NCBI RefSeq assembly: GCF_000372725.1
Contig: NW_005200784.1
Location: 756,994 to 820,993, forward strand
Direction: 5' to 3'
Length of the DNA: 64,000 bases
DNA from: Emiliania huxleyi CCMP1516
Lineage: Eukaryota > Haptophyta > Isochrysidales > Noelaerhabdaceae
The first letter of the stretch is position 1. Every line of letters begins with the position of its first letter. Shown one piece after another: positions 49,638-59,732 of the stretch. The notes beneath the pieces were generated by a model that was not told the origin of the DNA, searched no databases, and saw only the letters and a program-made list of their open reading frames with translations. The translations under genes and the position numbers were made by a program.

Positions 49638-51483
49638 ATGATCTGCCTCCTCGGCGCCCTCGCGCCCGCGCTCCTCGTCCCCGCATCTCCGCCTGTGCGA
49701 GCGCGAGTCGTGCGCATGAGCGAGACCGACGCCAAGGCCGCCTGGCTCGCCAAGAACCTACCGACGTGGTCCGGCGCGGGAAAGGTCTCTGCCGACTCCT
49801 TGGCCGAGGGGCAGGCCGTGCCGGCATGGCTCTCTGACGGCCTCGGCAAGGTCTCAACGTGGAGCCAGGCGGCGGGGGCGCTCCGGCAGGCGGCGGCCGA
49901 GTTTTCCGCCCTCGCAGAGGCGTGCGGCTCTGGCGATGACGTGGCGTGCGCGACGCTGACGCGCGAGGAGGCGTCGAAACGCGCCTGGCTGGAGAGGCTC
50001 GACGCGCCGACATGGGCCAAGACGGCCTCCCCGGCGCCGCTGGCGGCGCTCTCGGAAGCCGAGGCCAAGGCCGCTTGGCTGGCGAATGCGCCATCCTGGG
50101 GCAAGGCGGCGACAGCACCCTCCGAGCCGGCGGCAGTGCAGGCGGAGCAGGCGGCGGCGGCGGCGGCGGAGGCAGAGGCGGCCAAGGCTGCCTCTCTCCC
50201 CTCGCTCTCTCACACCGTCCACCGCCCACGCGTCTCACTCCACGCGTTTCGCGAGGCTAGGAGGCGTGGCTAGCGAGGCTCGAGGCGACGCCGTCGTGGC
50301 TGGGCGAAGGTCCGGCGGCGGCGGCGGCACCGGCGGAGGCGGAGGCGGAGGCGAAGGCGAAGTGGCTGGCGAGCCTCGACGCTCCATCATGGGGCAAGGC
50401 GGCGGCGGAGCCGGCAGCTCCCGCAGGGCCGGCTGCAGAACCGGCGGCACCGGCAGCAGCAGCGGCGGCCGAGGAGGCGGAGGCCAAGGCTCGCTGGCTG
50501 GCGAGTCTGGACGCCCCATCGTGGGGCAAGCCGCGGCCGGCGGCGGCGGAGGCGGAGGCGAAGGCGAAGTGGCTCGCGTCTCTCGACGCGCCGTCGTGGG
50601 GCACGCAGGCGGCGGCGGCGACAGCACCCTCCGAGCCGGCGGCAGTGCAGGCGGAGCAGGCGGCGGCGGCGGCGGCGGAGGCAGAGGCGGCCAAGGCTGC
50701 CTCTCTCCCCTCGCTCTCTCACACCGTCCACCGCCCACGCGTCTCACTCCACGCGTTTCGCGAGGCTAGGAGGCGTGGCTAGCGAGGCTCGAGGCGACGC
50801 CGTCGTGGCTGGGCGAAGGTCCGGCGGCGGCGGCGGCACCGGCGGAGGCGGAGGCGGAGGCGAAGGCGAAGTGGCTGGCGAGCCTCGACGCTCCATCATG
50901 GGGCAAGGCGGCGGCGGAGCCGGCAGCTCCCGCAGGGCCGGCTGCAGAACCGGCGGCACCGGCAGCAGCAGCGGCGGCCGAGGAGGCGGAGGCCAAGGCT
51001 CGCTGGCTGGCGAGTCTGGACGCCCCATCGTGGGGCAAGCCGCGGCCGGCGGAGGCGGAGGCGGAGGCGAAGGCGAAGTGGCTCGCGTCTCTCGACGCTC
51101 CGTCGTGGGGCACGCAGGCGGCGGCGGCGACAGCACCCTCCGAGCCGGCGGCAGTGCAGGCGGAGCAGGCGGCGGCGGCGGCGGCGGCGGAGGGAGAGGC
51201 AGAGGCGGCCAAGGCGCGATGGCTCGCGACTCTGGACGCTCCGTCTTGGAGCAAGGCGCCGGTGGTGGCGGCGTCGGACGTAGCGCCCGCCGAGCCCGCC
51301 GAGCCAGCGGCGGCGGCGGACGCGGCACCCACCAGTAGCGACGAGTGGAAGCCGGCCTTCGGGTTGGTGACGGAGGCGCATGCTGCGGGTGCGGCGGCAA
51401 AGGTGCGGGGCTTTGTCCTCGCCGAGACCCTCGCGGAGATGGCCGCCTACCTCGAGTCGAAGGGCTCTGCGGGCGGAGTCTGA
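49638..51483 (+). CDS. Leader-bearing protein of WLASLDAPSWGK repeats
   Basis: Three exons, 49638-50186, 50261-50695 and 50770-51483, 565 residues, joined over two 74-nt GC-AG introns that are identical in sequence. A hydrophobic leader (MICLLGALAPALLVPASPPV) then an Arg-containing stretch up to VRMS suggests secretion or complex-plastid import. The body repeats a module (D/E)AKA(K/R)WLASLDAPSWGK, at least ten times with Ala/Pro/Glu linkers; divergent versions (AAWLAKNLPTWS, RAWLERLDAPTWAK) start the protein. Exon 2 plus its preceding intron (509 bp, 50187-50695) is repeated as 50696-51204. The unique C-terminus is FGLVTEAHAAGAAAKVRGFV and LAEMAAYLESKG. Function unknown; a repetitive helical scaffold is inference. 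Confidence 0.75.
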
Positions 51484-51997
51484 TACCGCCAGGCGCCGGG
51501 CGCCCTGAGTCTGCTCGGACGTTTCTTTGGAGGCTGCATGTGAGTGAGGGCAGGAGGGCGAGAGTGTGTACCGGCTGCCCCGACAGAGTGCTGGGAGACA
51601 TGGGAGCGGCGTGCGAGCCAGCAGAGAGGGGTTGGACTGACACTGTGAAATGGTGCCGGCGCCGACACCGCGGTCCGCGCGGAACCATGTCTCTTTGGCC
51701 ATGATACGTGAGGTAAGCTTTTGGCTAGAGTCTAGACAAACCGATGTTTTTGCGCCTGCATTTGCAGCAAAAGCTGCGCATAACCATATTGTCGATCTTG
51801 ATTCTTGTGCCAACGAAGGCCACAGCCCCACACTGCACACACTACACAGCGCACAGGTGCAGGTGCGTGGTCCCGTCCGAGGACTGACCTGACACCCCCC
51901 ACATCCGAGTACTCAGCCGAGTCTAGTCTCTATTCTCATAAGAGTACGCCAAGACTGAAGCCTGGTGCCGGACCGATGGCGATGCCGGCCCCTTCTC
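51484..51997. other. Convergent intergenic region
   Basis: No gene. A CACACTGCACACACTACACA stretch at 51829-51848 is the only notable feature. Confidence 0.45.
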
Positions 51998-53260
51998 CTA
52001 CGAGGGTGCGATTTCAAACGCCTTTGCCATGAACGAGTGGGCCGTGCAGTAATAGAAGATTTGCCCTGTGTAGTCTTCCGGGATCGTGATCTGTGTCCAC
52101 TCTCCGAGCGTTAAGACGGACGTTCCAACCAGATTAAACTCGGGCGGCAGGTCGACAAAGGGCTCCGATCCGAGAGCGAAAGGGTGGCGCCCATCCCTCG
52201 ACGTGCGCTCGCCACCCTTGAAGGCATAGGTCTTGCCAGGCTCGAATGGTTGCAGCGGTGGGTTGAAGTTGTAGTAGGGGTCTCCAAACTCGCCGCCCGA
52301 CACCCAGTATTTCGCATCAATCCGAATCGGAGGCGACGGCGGTGTCGCCGGCGACAACGGCATTTGTGGGGGTGCGGGTGGCAGCAGGAGGAGAAACGGC
52401 TTCATCATGAACGTGTGGGCCGTGCAGTAGTAGATGATTGGCCCTGTGTATTCCTCTGGAATCGTAATCGTCGTCCACTCTCCGAGCGTCAAGATGGACG
52501 TCCCCACCTGATCGAACTCGGGAGGCAGGTCGACAAAGAGCGCTGCCCCGATGGCGAAAGGGTGGCGCCCGCCCTCCACTGTGCGCTCGCCACCCTTGAA
52601 GGCATAGGACCTGCCAGGCTCGAATGGTTGCAGCGGTGGGTTGAAGGTGTAGTAGGGGTCTCCAAACTCGCCGCCCGACACCCAGTATTTGACCAACGGT
52701 GCCACCGCTGGCGCTGGTGATGGCAAAGGCAGCAGCGGCGGCGGGGCCATGGAGCATGCGTGGCATCCGGCGCAAGTTCGAAAGCCACACTTCTGTTCCC
52801 ACGGACGCGTATTTTGAATGCAATAGTTGAGGCAGGGCAGGTGAGGGGGAGCTGCAGGCGGCGCAGGCGGCGGCAAAGATGGTGGCGCTGAGCAGCTCGG
52901 CGAGCATTCCCTGCACCCGGCCCACTTACACTTTTGCGCCCATTCGTTCGTGTTGCGAATGCAAGAAGGCTTGCATGCGTCTTCTGGTACTGCGTTTAGG
53001 ACCGAGGCGCAGTCGGCCGTCCCCTTCACGAATCTGAAATTAGTGCAACCGCCGCAGCCATTCCAGGTGCACTTTTTGGCCCAGATGTTTGTGTTGCTGG
53101 CGCAGTAGCTTCGGCACAACGCCGGTGGCATTTCAGGACAGTCAGACGGGCAGCTACGGCATCCGTTCCACATGCACTTCTGGTCCCACGGCTTGTCATT
53201 GGTCGCGCAATACCGGGCGCATTCGCCGGCCGCGAGGATGAAGCTCAGCGCCGGGAGCAT
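51998..53260 (-). CDS. Secreted Cys-rich protein with two cupredoxin-like domains
   Basis: A 420-residue single-exon protein from ATG 53260 with a short signal peptide (LPALSFILAAG). Residues about 14-170 hold four units of C-x3-C(A/I)xNxxxWxxKCxWxGCxxC (CARYCATNDKPWDQKCMWNG, CRSYCASNTNIWAKKCTWNG, CKPSCIRNTNEWAQKCKWAG, CLNYCIQNTRPWEQKCGFRT). Two tandem domains of about 95 residues follow, at roughly 190-285 and 310-415: KYWVSGGEFGDPYY, YAFKGGERT, RHPFAIG, LTLGEWTTITIPEEYTG and YYCTAHTFMMKPF. An early His (RHPF) and a late C-x2-H-x3-M are the type 1 copper ligands of cupredoxins. Expected outside the cell or in the secretory route as an electron carrier or copper binder. Combination with the Cys repeats is unusual. 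Confidence 0.75.
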   Translation of the reverse strand: MLPALSFILAAGECARYCATNDKPWDQKCMWNGCRSCPSDCPEMPPALCRSYCASNTNIWAKKCTWNGCGGCTNFRFVKGTADCASVLNAVPEDACKPSCIRNTNEWAQKCKWAGCRECSPSCSAPPSLPPPAPPAAPPHLPCLNYCIQNTRPWEQKCGFRTCAGCHACSMAPPPLLPLPSPAPAVAPLVKYWVSGGEFGDPYYTFNPPLQPFEPGRSYAFKGGERTVEGGRHPFAIGAALFVDLPPEFDQVGTSILTLGEWTTITIPEEYTGPIIYYCTAHTFMMKPFLLLLPPAPPQMPLSPATPPSPPIRIDAKYWVSGGEFGDPYYNFNPPLQPFEPGKTYAFKGGERTSRDGRHPFALGSEPFVDLPPEFNLVGTSVLTLGEWTQITIPEDYTGQIFYYCTAHSFMAKAFEIAPS

Positions 53261-54084
53261 ATGCCGCTGTAGCCCTGCGGAGGGTGGCAGAGGGTGGGTG
53301 CGCGCTCGCTTGCGCGCGAGCTCCCAACCAAGAGGTTTTGGCAGATTGGGCGGTCAGGTTGGTACAAGAGACACACACATGGTAATCGGCGCCAATATCG
53401 ACTGGTAATATCCAATAATTCGCCGAATTCTGTTGAAGGTAGTTTTAAGGTATGAGATGGACAAGGGTGAGTGGAGAGAGCCCACACACTTGAGCTCGTC
53501 ATAGCAGGTCTGGCTGCTTGCTGCTTCCACCCGGCCACCGAGCAAGTGCGACGGCAAGTCGCAAGAGCCGCCCCGAGGGTCGACGCCTCGAGTACAATCA
53601 ATTCGTACGTATGCTAGATGGGAGGTGTTGATGCAGTGGAAGGTGAGCCCAACACCCCACAAGGCTTGGCGCCAGGCGGCGGCGGGGGGAGGGGGGGCTC
53701 GCTTATTTGTCGCTTCACGCTTGCGTGGTCTAACTCTCGCATGCTCTCTTCTGCAGGGAAGCTAAGGCGGGCTCCCACCGTGCGGTTGCGGGGGCTAGGT
53801 GTTGCGGGTGTGGACTTGTGGAGCTGGTCGGGAACCCCACACACGATCTCTCTCGAGCGGATGCCAAAATAAATTCAACATGAAAACAGGGGCTCCCTGA
53901 GACCCATCATGGCGGCTCTACCTCTGCATGTCGCTGGCCTGCCGTTGTTCCAGCGATGTGCAAACCTCGACGTCACCCCTCGCTGTCGCTGTGTCTCCGC
54001 CCCGCCGGCTCTTGCCGCACGGCGCGAGGTTCTCCTGTCCGCCGCGGCGCCACTTCGACGCGCGCGCCCAGGCCGGCCGGCAGC
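53261..54084. other. Intergenic region
   Basis: Between the cupredoxin start and the cycloartenol synthase stop. It should contain the cupredoxin promoter (53261-53600, fairly A-T rich). Short frames at 53618-54084 have no recognisable content. Confidence 0.45.
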
Positions 54085-57000
54085 TCAGAGCTTGAGAGTG
54101 GGGACCGCGTCGAGGTTTGGGAGGGGCTCGCCGCGGAGGCGGCGGCGGTACTGGCCGAGGGCCCAGAGGGGGAAGATGTTGCGGTAGTTTGCGTACGTGA
54201 TCATGCAGTTGTGGTTGAAGACGCCTACGCATGACCAATTCACAACCACTCATCGCGCGCCCACCTGTTGAGGATGAGAAAGGTGTGGCCGAAGATGCCG
54301 GAGATGAGCTGCTGCGGCCAGTCGCCCGTCGGCTCCTGCATCGACATCAGGAAGGCAGCCGCGCGCGCGAGGACCGGCGCCGCGCCGGCCATCGACTCGT
54401 CGCAGCCTTCCGTGCCGGCGAGGAGGGCGAGCATCGCCCACGACGTGTTGACGACCTGAGGACAAAAGAAATACGTGCTCCCAAAAGAAACACGGCGCGG
54501 ACGACGTGTTGACGGCCTGCGGCGCGTCCGCGAACGGTGACTACACCGGCTGAGGGATCAACGGAAGGAAGGGGAGGCATGCACTCGATGGCGTGGCTGG
54601 CGACGCGTCCGCGTGCCAAGTGGTGCGGTGAGGGAAGGAGTGCGCTCGTGCAAGCGGGTGTGGGGGGGGGGCCTGCGACGCGTCTGCATGGTGGTACTCC
54701 TTCCTCGAGGACGACAAGTAGGACTCGCCCCAGCCGCCGTCGGGCAGCTGCTTGGAGCGCAGAAACGCGAGCGCCTTGGCGACGTGCGGCGAGGTTGCCT
54801 CCCGCTCGCCGACCGAGGCGAGGCCGACCACGCCAAACCACGCGCCTGAGGCCACGTAGTACGGCTCCATCTCGGCTCCATCTCGGCTCCATCTCGGCTC
54901 CATCTCGGCTCCATCTCGGCTCCATCTCGGCTCCATCTCGGCTCCATCTCGGCTCCATCTCGCGCCATAGGTGAAGCAGACGCCCCACGAGCCGTACCAC
55001 GAGCCGTCGGGCCGCTGCTTGTCGCGGATCCATTGCGCGCCTATCCGCGAGCCATCAGCCATTAGAATGAGCGCGTGGGCCACCCAGCTGCGTGTCGCGG
55101 GTCCACGGCGCGCCGAGCTTGATCGCCGTCGAGATCTCGGCGGTGCGGTGGCCGGGATGGCGGCGGTGGAAGTGCGAGAGGGCGGTGATGCAGGCGCAGG
55201 TCAGCTCGCAGTACGAGTAGTCGATGACGATGTCCCCGAAGCACTCAGACGGGTTGAGAAGCTCGAGCGCCGCGGGGCCGCGCGTGTTCTCGTAGGTGGC
55301 CCAGCCGCCGGTGCCCCAGTGCTCGGCGGTGTTTTGGTACGAGAGAATGACGTTGACGCAATCGAACAGCCGCTCCGGCTCGAGCGCCGCTACGCCGGGC
55401 AAGCCGAGGGCCTGCACGCCAAGACAGCCGAGGTGTGGCCTCTCCCTCGGCTAGAGCTCGGCTGAGATCGGCTGGAGATCGGCTAGATCTCCGCCCAGAT
55501 CTCGGCTAGATATCCGCCTCGACAGCGATGACGCCCTTGAGCCCTTCCGAAGAGCAGTCCGAGATCGGCCAGCCGTGGTCCTATCGTAATGATAAGCTAC
55601 AATGCAGCAGGATATCATACAGCAGGACGAGATCGGTCAGCCGGGTCCTGGGTCGAGAAGGGCCACGCGCCGTTTGAGATGTGGCGGTAGTACCTCTCCA
55701 CCTCGGGGCAGTCCTCGCGCACTTGCGACGCGTCGAGGTACTCGTGCGCCTTCCTCAGGATGGGCGAGACCTCGGCCTCCTCGCCGAGGCCCGACGCCGC
55801 GATGGCCTGCACTGCAAAGGCCGTGTCCCACGCCTGCGACCCGTTGTAGCCCTGCATCTTCATGCCGTCCTCGGCGAGCCAGAGGTAGTCGAAGATGCGG
55901 GGCAGGTGCGCCTTGAAGGCCTCCCCGTGCGGGTCGTCGTACCAGCAGCAGACCATGTTGATCGCCTTGTTGACCGGGCCGATGTCGACATGCCGTGTCG
56001 ATCCGTCCTCGTGCAGGATCATGTCGGCGCACCACGACAGCGCGCGGCGGCGTAGCCAGGCAGGGATCCACGGCTCTGCTGCGGCGACGACCTTCCAGAG
56101 CAGGTCCTGCAGCGGGTGGTGCTGCACGTACATGTCTGCCGGGCCGCAGTTGTTGCGCTGCTCCTCCCACGCGATCTCAGAGTACGGCTCCACGTAGAGC
56201 TCCTTGCGCAGGGCCTCCGTGAGGGGCGTGGGCGGGCAGGCGGCGCGCTTGCCGTACAGGTACGACATTGGCAAGTAGACCATGCGGCAGTGGCACCAGA
56301 AGCGGCCCGGGTGGACGATCAGCCAGTAAGGCAAGATCCACATCTCCGGCGGCAGAGGGTTGATGCCGCGCCACTCGTACACGCCCAGCAACGCGAGCCA
56401 GAACTTCGCCCACGACGTGTTGTTGACGGCGCCGCCGCGGCCGTGCATGAAGGCGCGCGCGCGGAGGCAGTGTGGGTCGTCCGCCGCCATGCCCAGCAGC
56501 CGCGCGGCGACGTAGTTAAGCGACGTCCCGAACATCGTCGAGTGGCCCTCGATGTGCAGCCCCGTGCCTCCGTCCTCATTCTGGTGGTTGCGCAAGTAGC
56601 GCAGCATCTCAGCGCGGTGCTCCGCCGGCAGCTCCGTCTCCGTCACGTAGCAGGCGATCACCAGCCCGGGCAGCAGGAACATCGGCCCGCCGTAGTCGCC
56701 CGGCCAGTGGCCGTCCTCCATCTGGAGGCTGCCGTAAAAGCCGATGCCGTGCCGCAGAGACGCGTCGACCTGCTCTGCCTCGGCGGCGCCCTTGGGGAGC
56801 GGCTTCGCCGCGCGCCGCTTCCCGCCCGTCTCGCGCAGCGCCTGCAGCCGCAGCGGCTCGTCCGCCGAGTGGTGGCGCACCTCGGCCATCGCCTCGTACT
56901 CGCGCCGAAAGTGCGAGAGCGCGTCCGCCTCCCAGGCCGCGGGAGCGGCGGCCGGGTCGAAGGTCCACAGCTGGCGGCCCGTGTTGCCGTTCAGCGTGTG

Positions 57001-57207
57001 CTTCACCGGCCCGAGCGGCGACTCGCCCGTGCGGGTACGGAGCGTCCACGTGCCCTTGCGCGCGGCCGGCGCGACCGGCTCGGGAAGCGTGCGCGTCACC
57101 GGGTAGGTTGTCCGCCACGTTGGCGAGTAGAGGAGGCGGTGGATGAGGCGGAGAACTATGCGGAGCGGGAGGAGGAGCGCGTGGAGGAGGTCAGCGAGCA
57201 CGGGCAT
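54085..57207 (-). CDS. CAS1: Oxidosqualene cyclase, cycloartenol synthase type
   Basis: Seven exons: 57207-55648, 55580-55518, 55411-55114, 55040-54966, 54845-54673, 54455-54299, 54224-54085 (821 residues, all phases consistent). Family features include several QW repeats (for example [42 protein letters not shown]), the catalytic acid in PISDCSSE and [16 protein letters not shown]. The residues that separate cycloartenol from lanosterol synthase are of the plant/algal type: Tyr in GYNGSQ, His and Ile in DHGWPISD (Tyr410, His477, Ile481 of the Arabidopsis enzyme). It cyclises 2,3-oxidosqualene, the first committed sterol step, at ER membranes. Most introns use GC donors, intron 1 best fits GA-AG, and introns 1, 3, 5 (in part) and 6 copy the start of the next exon. 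Intron 4 is an 11-nt minisatellite (CTCCATCTCGG, about 9 units). Confidence 0.93.
54456..54672 (-). other. Composite intron 5 with two acceptor copies
   Basis: The exon start GTCGTCAACACGTCGTGG at 54455 is preceded, 61 nt upstream, by GCCGTCAACACGTCGTCC at 54516, also following AG. The inner segment 54516-54456 has GC at its start and AG at its end, so it reads as a young intron inserted exactly at the old acceptor. Confidence 0.6.
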
Positions 57208-58375
57208 CTCAGCGTCGAGGCTTCTGCTTCGGTAGAGTAGGAGGAGAGCTTCTTGGGGAGCTTGGGGAGCTCTGCCACTCGTTGGCTCTTCCTTGTGCAA
57301 AAAGAGAATTTTAGCCTTCCGAATTTACAAGGGAACTCCCTCGCACAACACTGGGCACGGGACTGGCGCGCACTGGCACTAACACAGGTACACCACTGGA
57401 GCCGAAGAGAATTTTCGAAGAAATCGGAGCGAGCCCAGGCGAGCCGATGGGTTTCTCGGAGTTAAGTGCACCACCAACCGCCGAAGCGCAAGCGCTTGGA
57501 GCAAGAAAATGGAGCTAGGCTAGGGTTGCGCAGCTATGAACAGGAGCGAGTTCGCGCTGCGCTAGGCTCAGTACGGCGAGTTCGCGCTCTGCACCGCTAC
57601 TCCGTAGACCGTACGGCTCTCTTGCGGAGAACCTTTATCTCTCGGCTGCGTTGGCTCGCCAAAGTCTTTGTTCTCGATGGCGCTGGGTCCGCTGACTGGG
57701 GCGGGCGTGGGTGTGCGTGTTTGGTAGAGCAGCAAAAACGCACGTCGTCCGGGTTCTGTCGTGACTCGTGTGCGTCGCCGAGCGTGCGGGCGGAGAGAGG
57801 CGAGGCTGAGCCTGTGCGTGTGGCGAGAGCTAAGACAGAGCAGTGCGAGAGTTACACACGACACACACGACACGACAGGGACACAGACACAGACACAGAC
57901 ACACACTGCGCTCCCCTCAGCGGGTAGGGAGACGCGAACCCGACGGAGTCCGGTGGTGGGGGCCCACGCAGCCAGCCCCTGCGTGATCTGTGATCCGCTG
58001 TAATCTGTAAGGGTCCGCCCGCAGGCGCATTTTGTATACCGAGGCGGTGCCCGGTGCCGAACCTGTCGGACCTTAAGACAGCATTGTAGATCCCTGGGCG
58101 AGGGTGGTGGAGAGGGCGGCCCGTCGGCGCCAAACCACCTCCCACCGAGGCGGGCAGGTTCCACGCGTTCCCGGACCGCCCCGTTGGAGGTAGACCGCTC
58201 GTCTAGCCAATCAGCCTTAAGCGAGCGATCTGGCCGTTGGAATGGCCGAGGTTGGTGGACTTGCGTCCTCGCATCGATCATGGTTTTACGAGCATTGTTA
58301 AGTTCCACTACGATCTCTGAACACTGGGCGAGGGACCTTCTTAGTTGTCCGGGCCTGCTTTGCAGGCTCGGCCGT
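57208..58375. repeat. Repeat-rich intergenic region
   Basis: Inverted repeat B copy at about 57340-57400 with AGAATTTT flanks; GCCGAAGCGCAAGCGCTTGG at 57480-57499, shared with 14794. (CA/GA)CACAGAC runs occur near 57880-57905. 57910-58370 is G-C balanced and non-coding, possibly the untranslated part of an element that also includes the minus-strand ORF to the right. Confidence 0.5.
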
Positions 58376-59245
58376 TCAGAAATTTTCCCTCACCCCTCCT
58401 CCTCTTCGCCTCTTGCTGCGGTCTTTCTCGTATGACTTTTGATCCCCCGATTTTCTTGCCGATCCCTCCATTCGTTTGCGTAGGCGCTGCTTCTGGGCTT
58501 TCGTCACCGGCTCTCCATCCTCTCCATGCTGTTTGCTCGCCCCCTCTCCCTGACTCATCGAATCGCTACGTTCATTCTCAAAGCGCCCTCGCTTCCTCGG
58601 CGGCTGGGGCGCCTCGTCCTCTGGCTGTTCCTCTTCTACGTCCATCACTGTGAATTCGTCGTCTGTCTGGCTGCCATCGTTCGGATGGCCCGTTTCGGGT
58701 GGCTGCTCGCTCGGTCCTGGCTTTGCTGCGCGGTCGGGTGTCTCCTCGTCGTCGCTCCTTGCGCCATCGTCGCTGTCGTCGTTGTCTTGGCTGGTGGGGT
58801 GTTCCCTGGTTTCACCCCCGCTGTGCCCGTGCGTTGCAAAGGTTGGTGCTGAGCCGCCGCCGCCGCTCGCTCTCGAAAAGCGTCGCGCTGCTGCCCGTTC
58901 CCGGAGCGACGAGCGCGAGTTTGGTGGCCAGGGCCTCGCCTGAAGGGGGGGCGGGGCAGGGGGGAGAAGTGAGGACGTCAGCGAGCGGGTGGGGCTGCCG
59001 GGAAGGTGGTGGGCGGGGCGTGGATGCACCTTAAACGGGCGAGTAGCGGGAAGACCGTCGATACTCCGGCGGAAGAGTGCTCCCCCGCCGCCCCCTGGGT
59101 CACCCCGAGTGACCTCGCAGCCCACGCCGTGAGGCGCTGCTGTCAGGGGAATGTTGGGGGCGCGCAAAGCCGCTCGGAAGAGACGGCCAGGAGCCAAGGG
59201 GCGGCCGGAGCGCGGCGAAAGACCGAGGGGAAGTGGCCGCCGCAT
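58376..59245 (-). CDS. Hypothetical charged, disordered protein
   Basis: A 289-residue frame from ATG 59245. The N-terminal 100 residues are Pro/Arg-rich and may not be real. The C-terminal part has alternating acidic and basic tracts: SQDNDDSDDGARSDDEETPD, EFTVMDVEEEQPEDEAPQPP, RKRGRFENERSDSMSQGEG and KAQKQRLRKRMEGSARK. Nuclear localisation is plausible. Like the ORF at 49027-49595 it could be an ORF1-type product of a retroelement; no RT is found next to it. Family not recognised. Confidence 0.35.
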   Translation of the reverse strand: MRRPLPLGLSPRSGRPLAPGRLFRAALRAPNIPLTAAPHGVGCEVTRGDPGGGGGALFRRSIDGLPATRPFKVHPRPAHHLPGSPTRSLTSSLLPPAPPPLQARPWPPNSRSSLRERAAARRFSRASGGGGSAPTFATHGHSGGETREHPTSQDNDDSDDGARSDDEETPDRAAKPGPSEQPPETGHPNDGSQTDDEFTVMDVEEEQPEDEAPQPPRKRGRFENERSDSMSQGEGASKQHGEDGEPVTKAQKQRLRKRMEGSARKSGDQKSYEKDRSKRRRGGGVRENF

Positions 59246-59732
59246 ACAGCCTCCGGCGGGCCTCCGGCGGACGCCTGCGGCGTGGCGCTGCGCGCGACCG
59301 GCCCCTTCTCGGTGCGCTGCAGGACGCCCTCGCTCAAACGCGCACCTGCCGGGTCGGGGCGGTCACGGGACCGGCTGAAATTGCGGCCGCAGCTGCTTGG
59401 GGGGGTGAGGATGGCCGGGCTTGAACGGCTTCTCGCGAGGTACCCGCATCCCGACGCAGCAGCGATTTGGCATTCTATATCTTTCGCGGTTTTCGCCAAG
59501 CGCTGGCGCGGCGTAGCGCGCCAGATAAATTTCTTTTTACTCGCGCACCCGCGAGATAGGAGCTCCGCGGAGCCGCCAGGCGCCCGCCCCGGCGATTCGC
59601 TCGCTACGCGTCGCTCACCGCCGGGGCGGGCGCCTGGCGGCGCCGCTGCGCAAAAACACTACGACGTATTGTAGTCTTAAAGAGAATTCTAGCTGGAGGA
59701 AAGAATTCTAGCTCTTTAGCGAGTCCCGGACC
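59246..59732. other. Intergenic region with a strong stem-loop
   Basis: 59572-59594 and 59619-59641 are perfect 23-bp inverted arms (GCCGCCAGGCGCCCGCCCCG...) around a 24-nt loop. AAGAATTCTAGCT occurs twice (about 59682 and 59699) just before the next ATG. Confidence 0.7.

Noticed and set aside
50083-51338. Long Gly/Arg-rich frames on both strands
   Set aside because: They are shadows of the GCG/GGC-rich WLASLDAPSWGK gene, which has the coherent repeat protein and phase-consistent introns.
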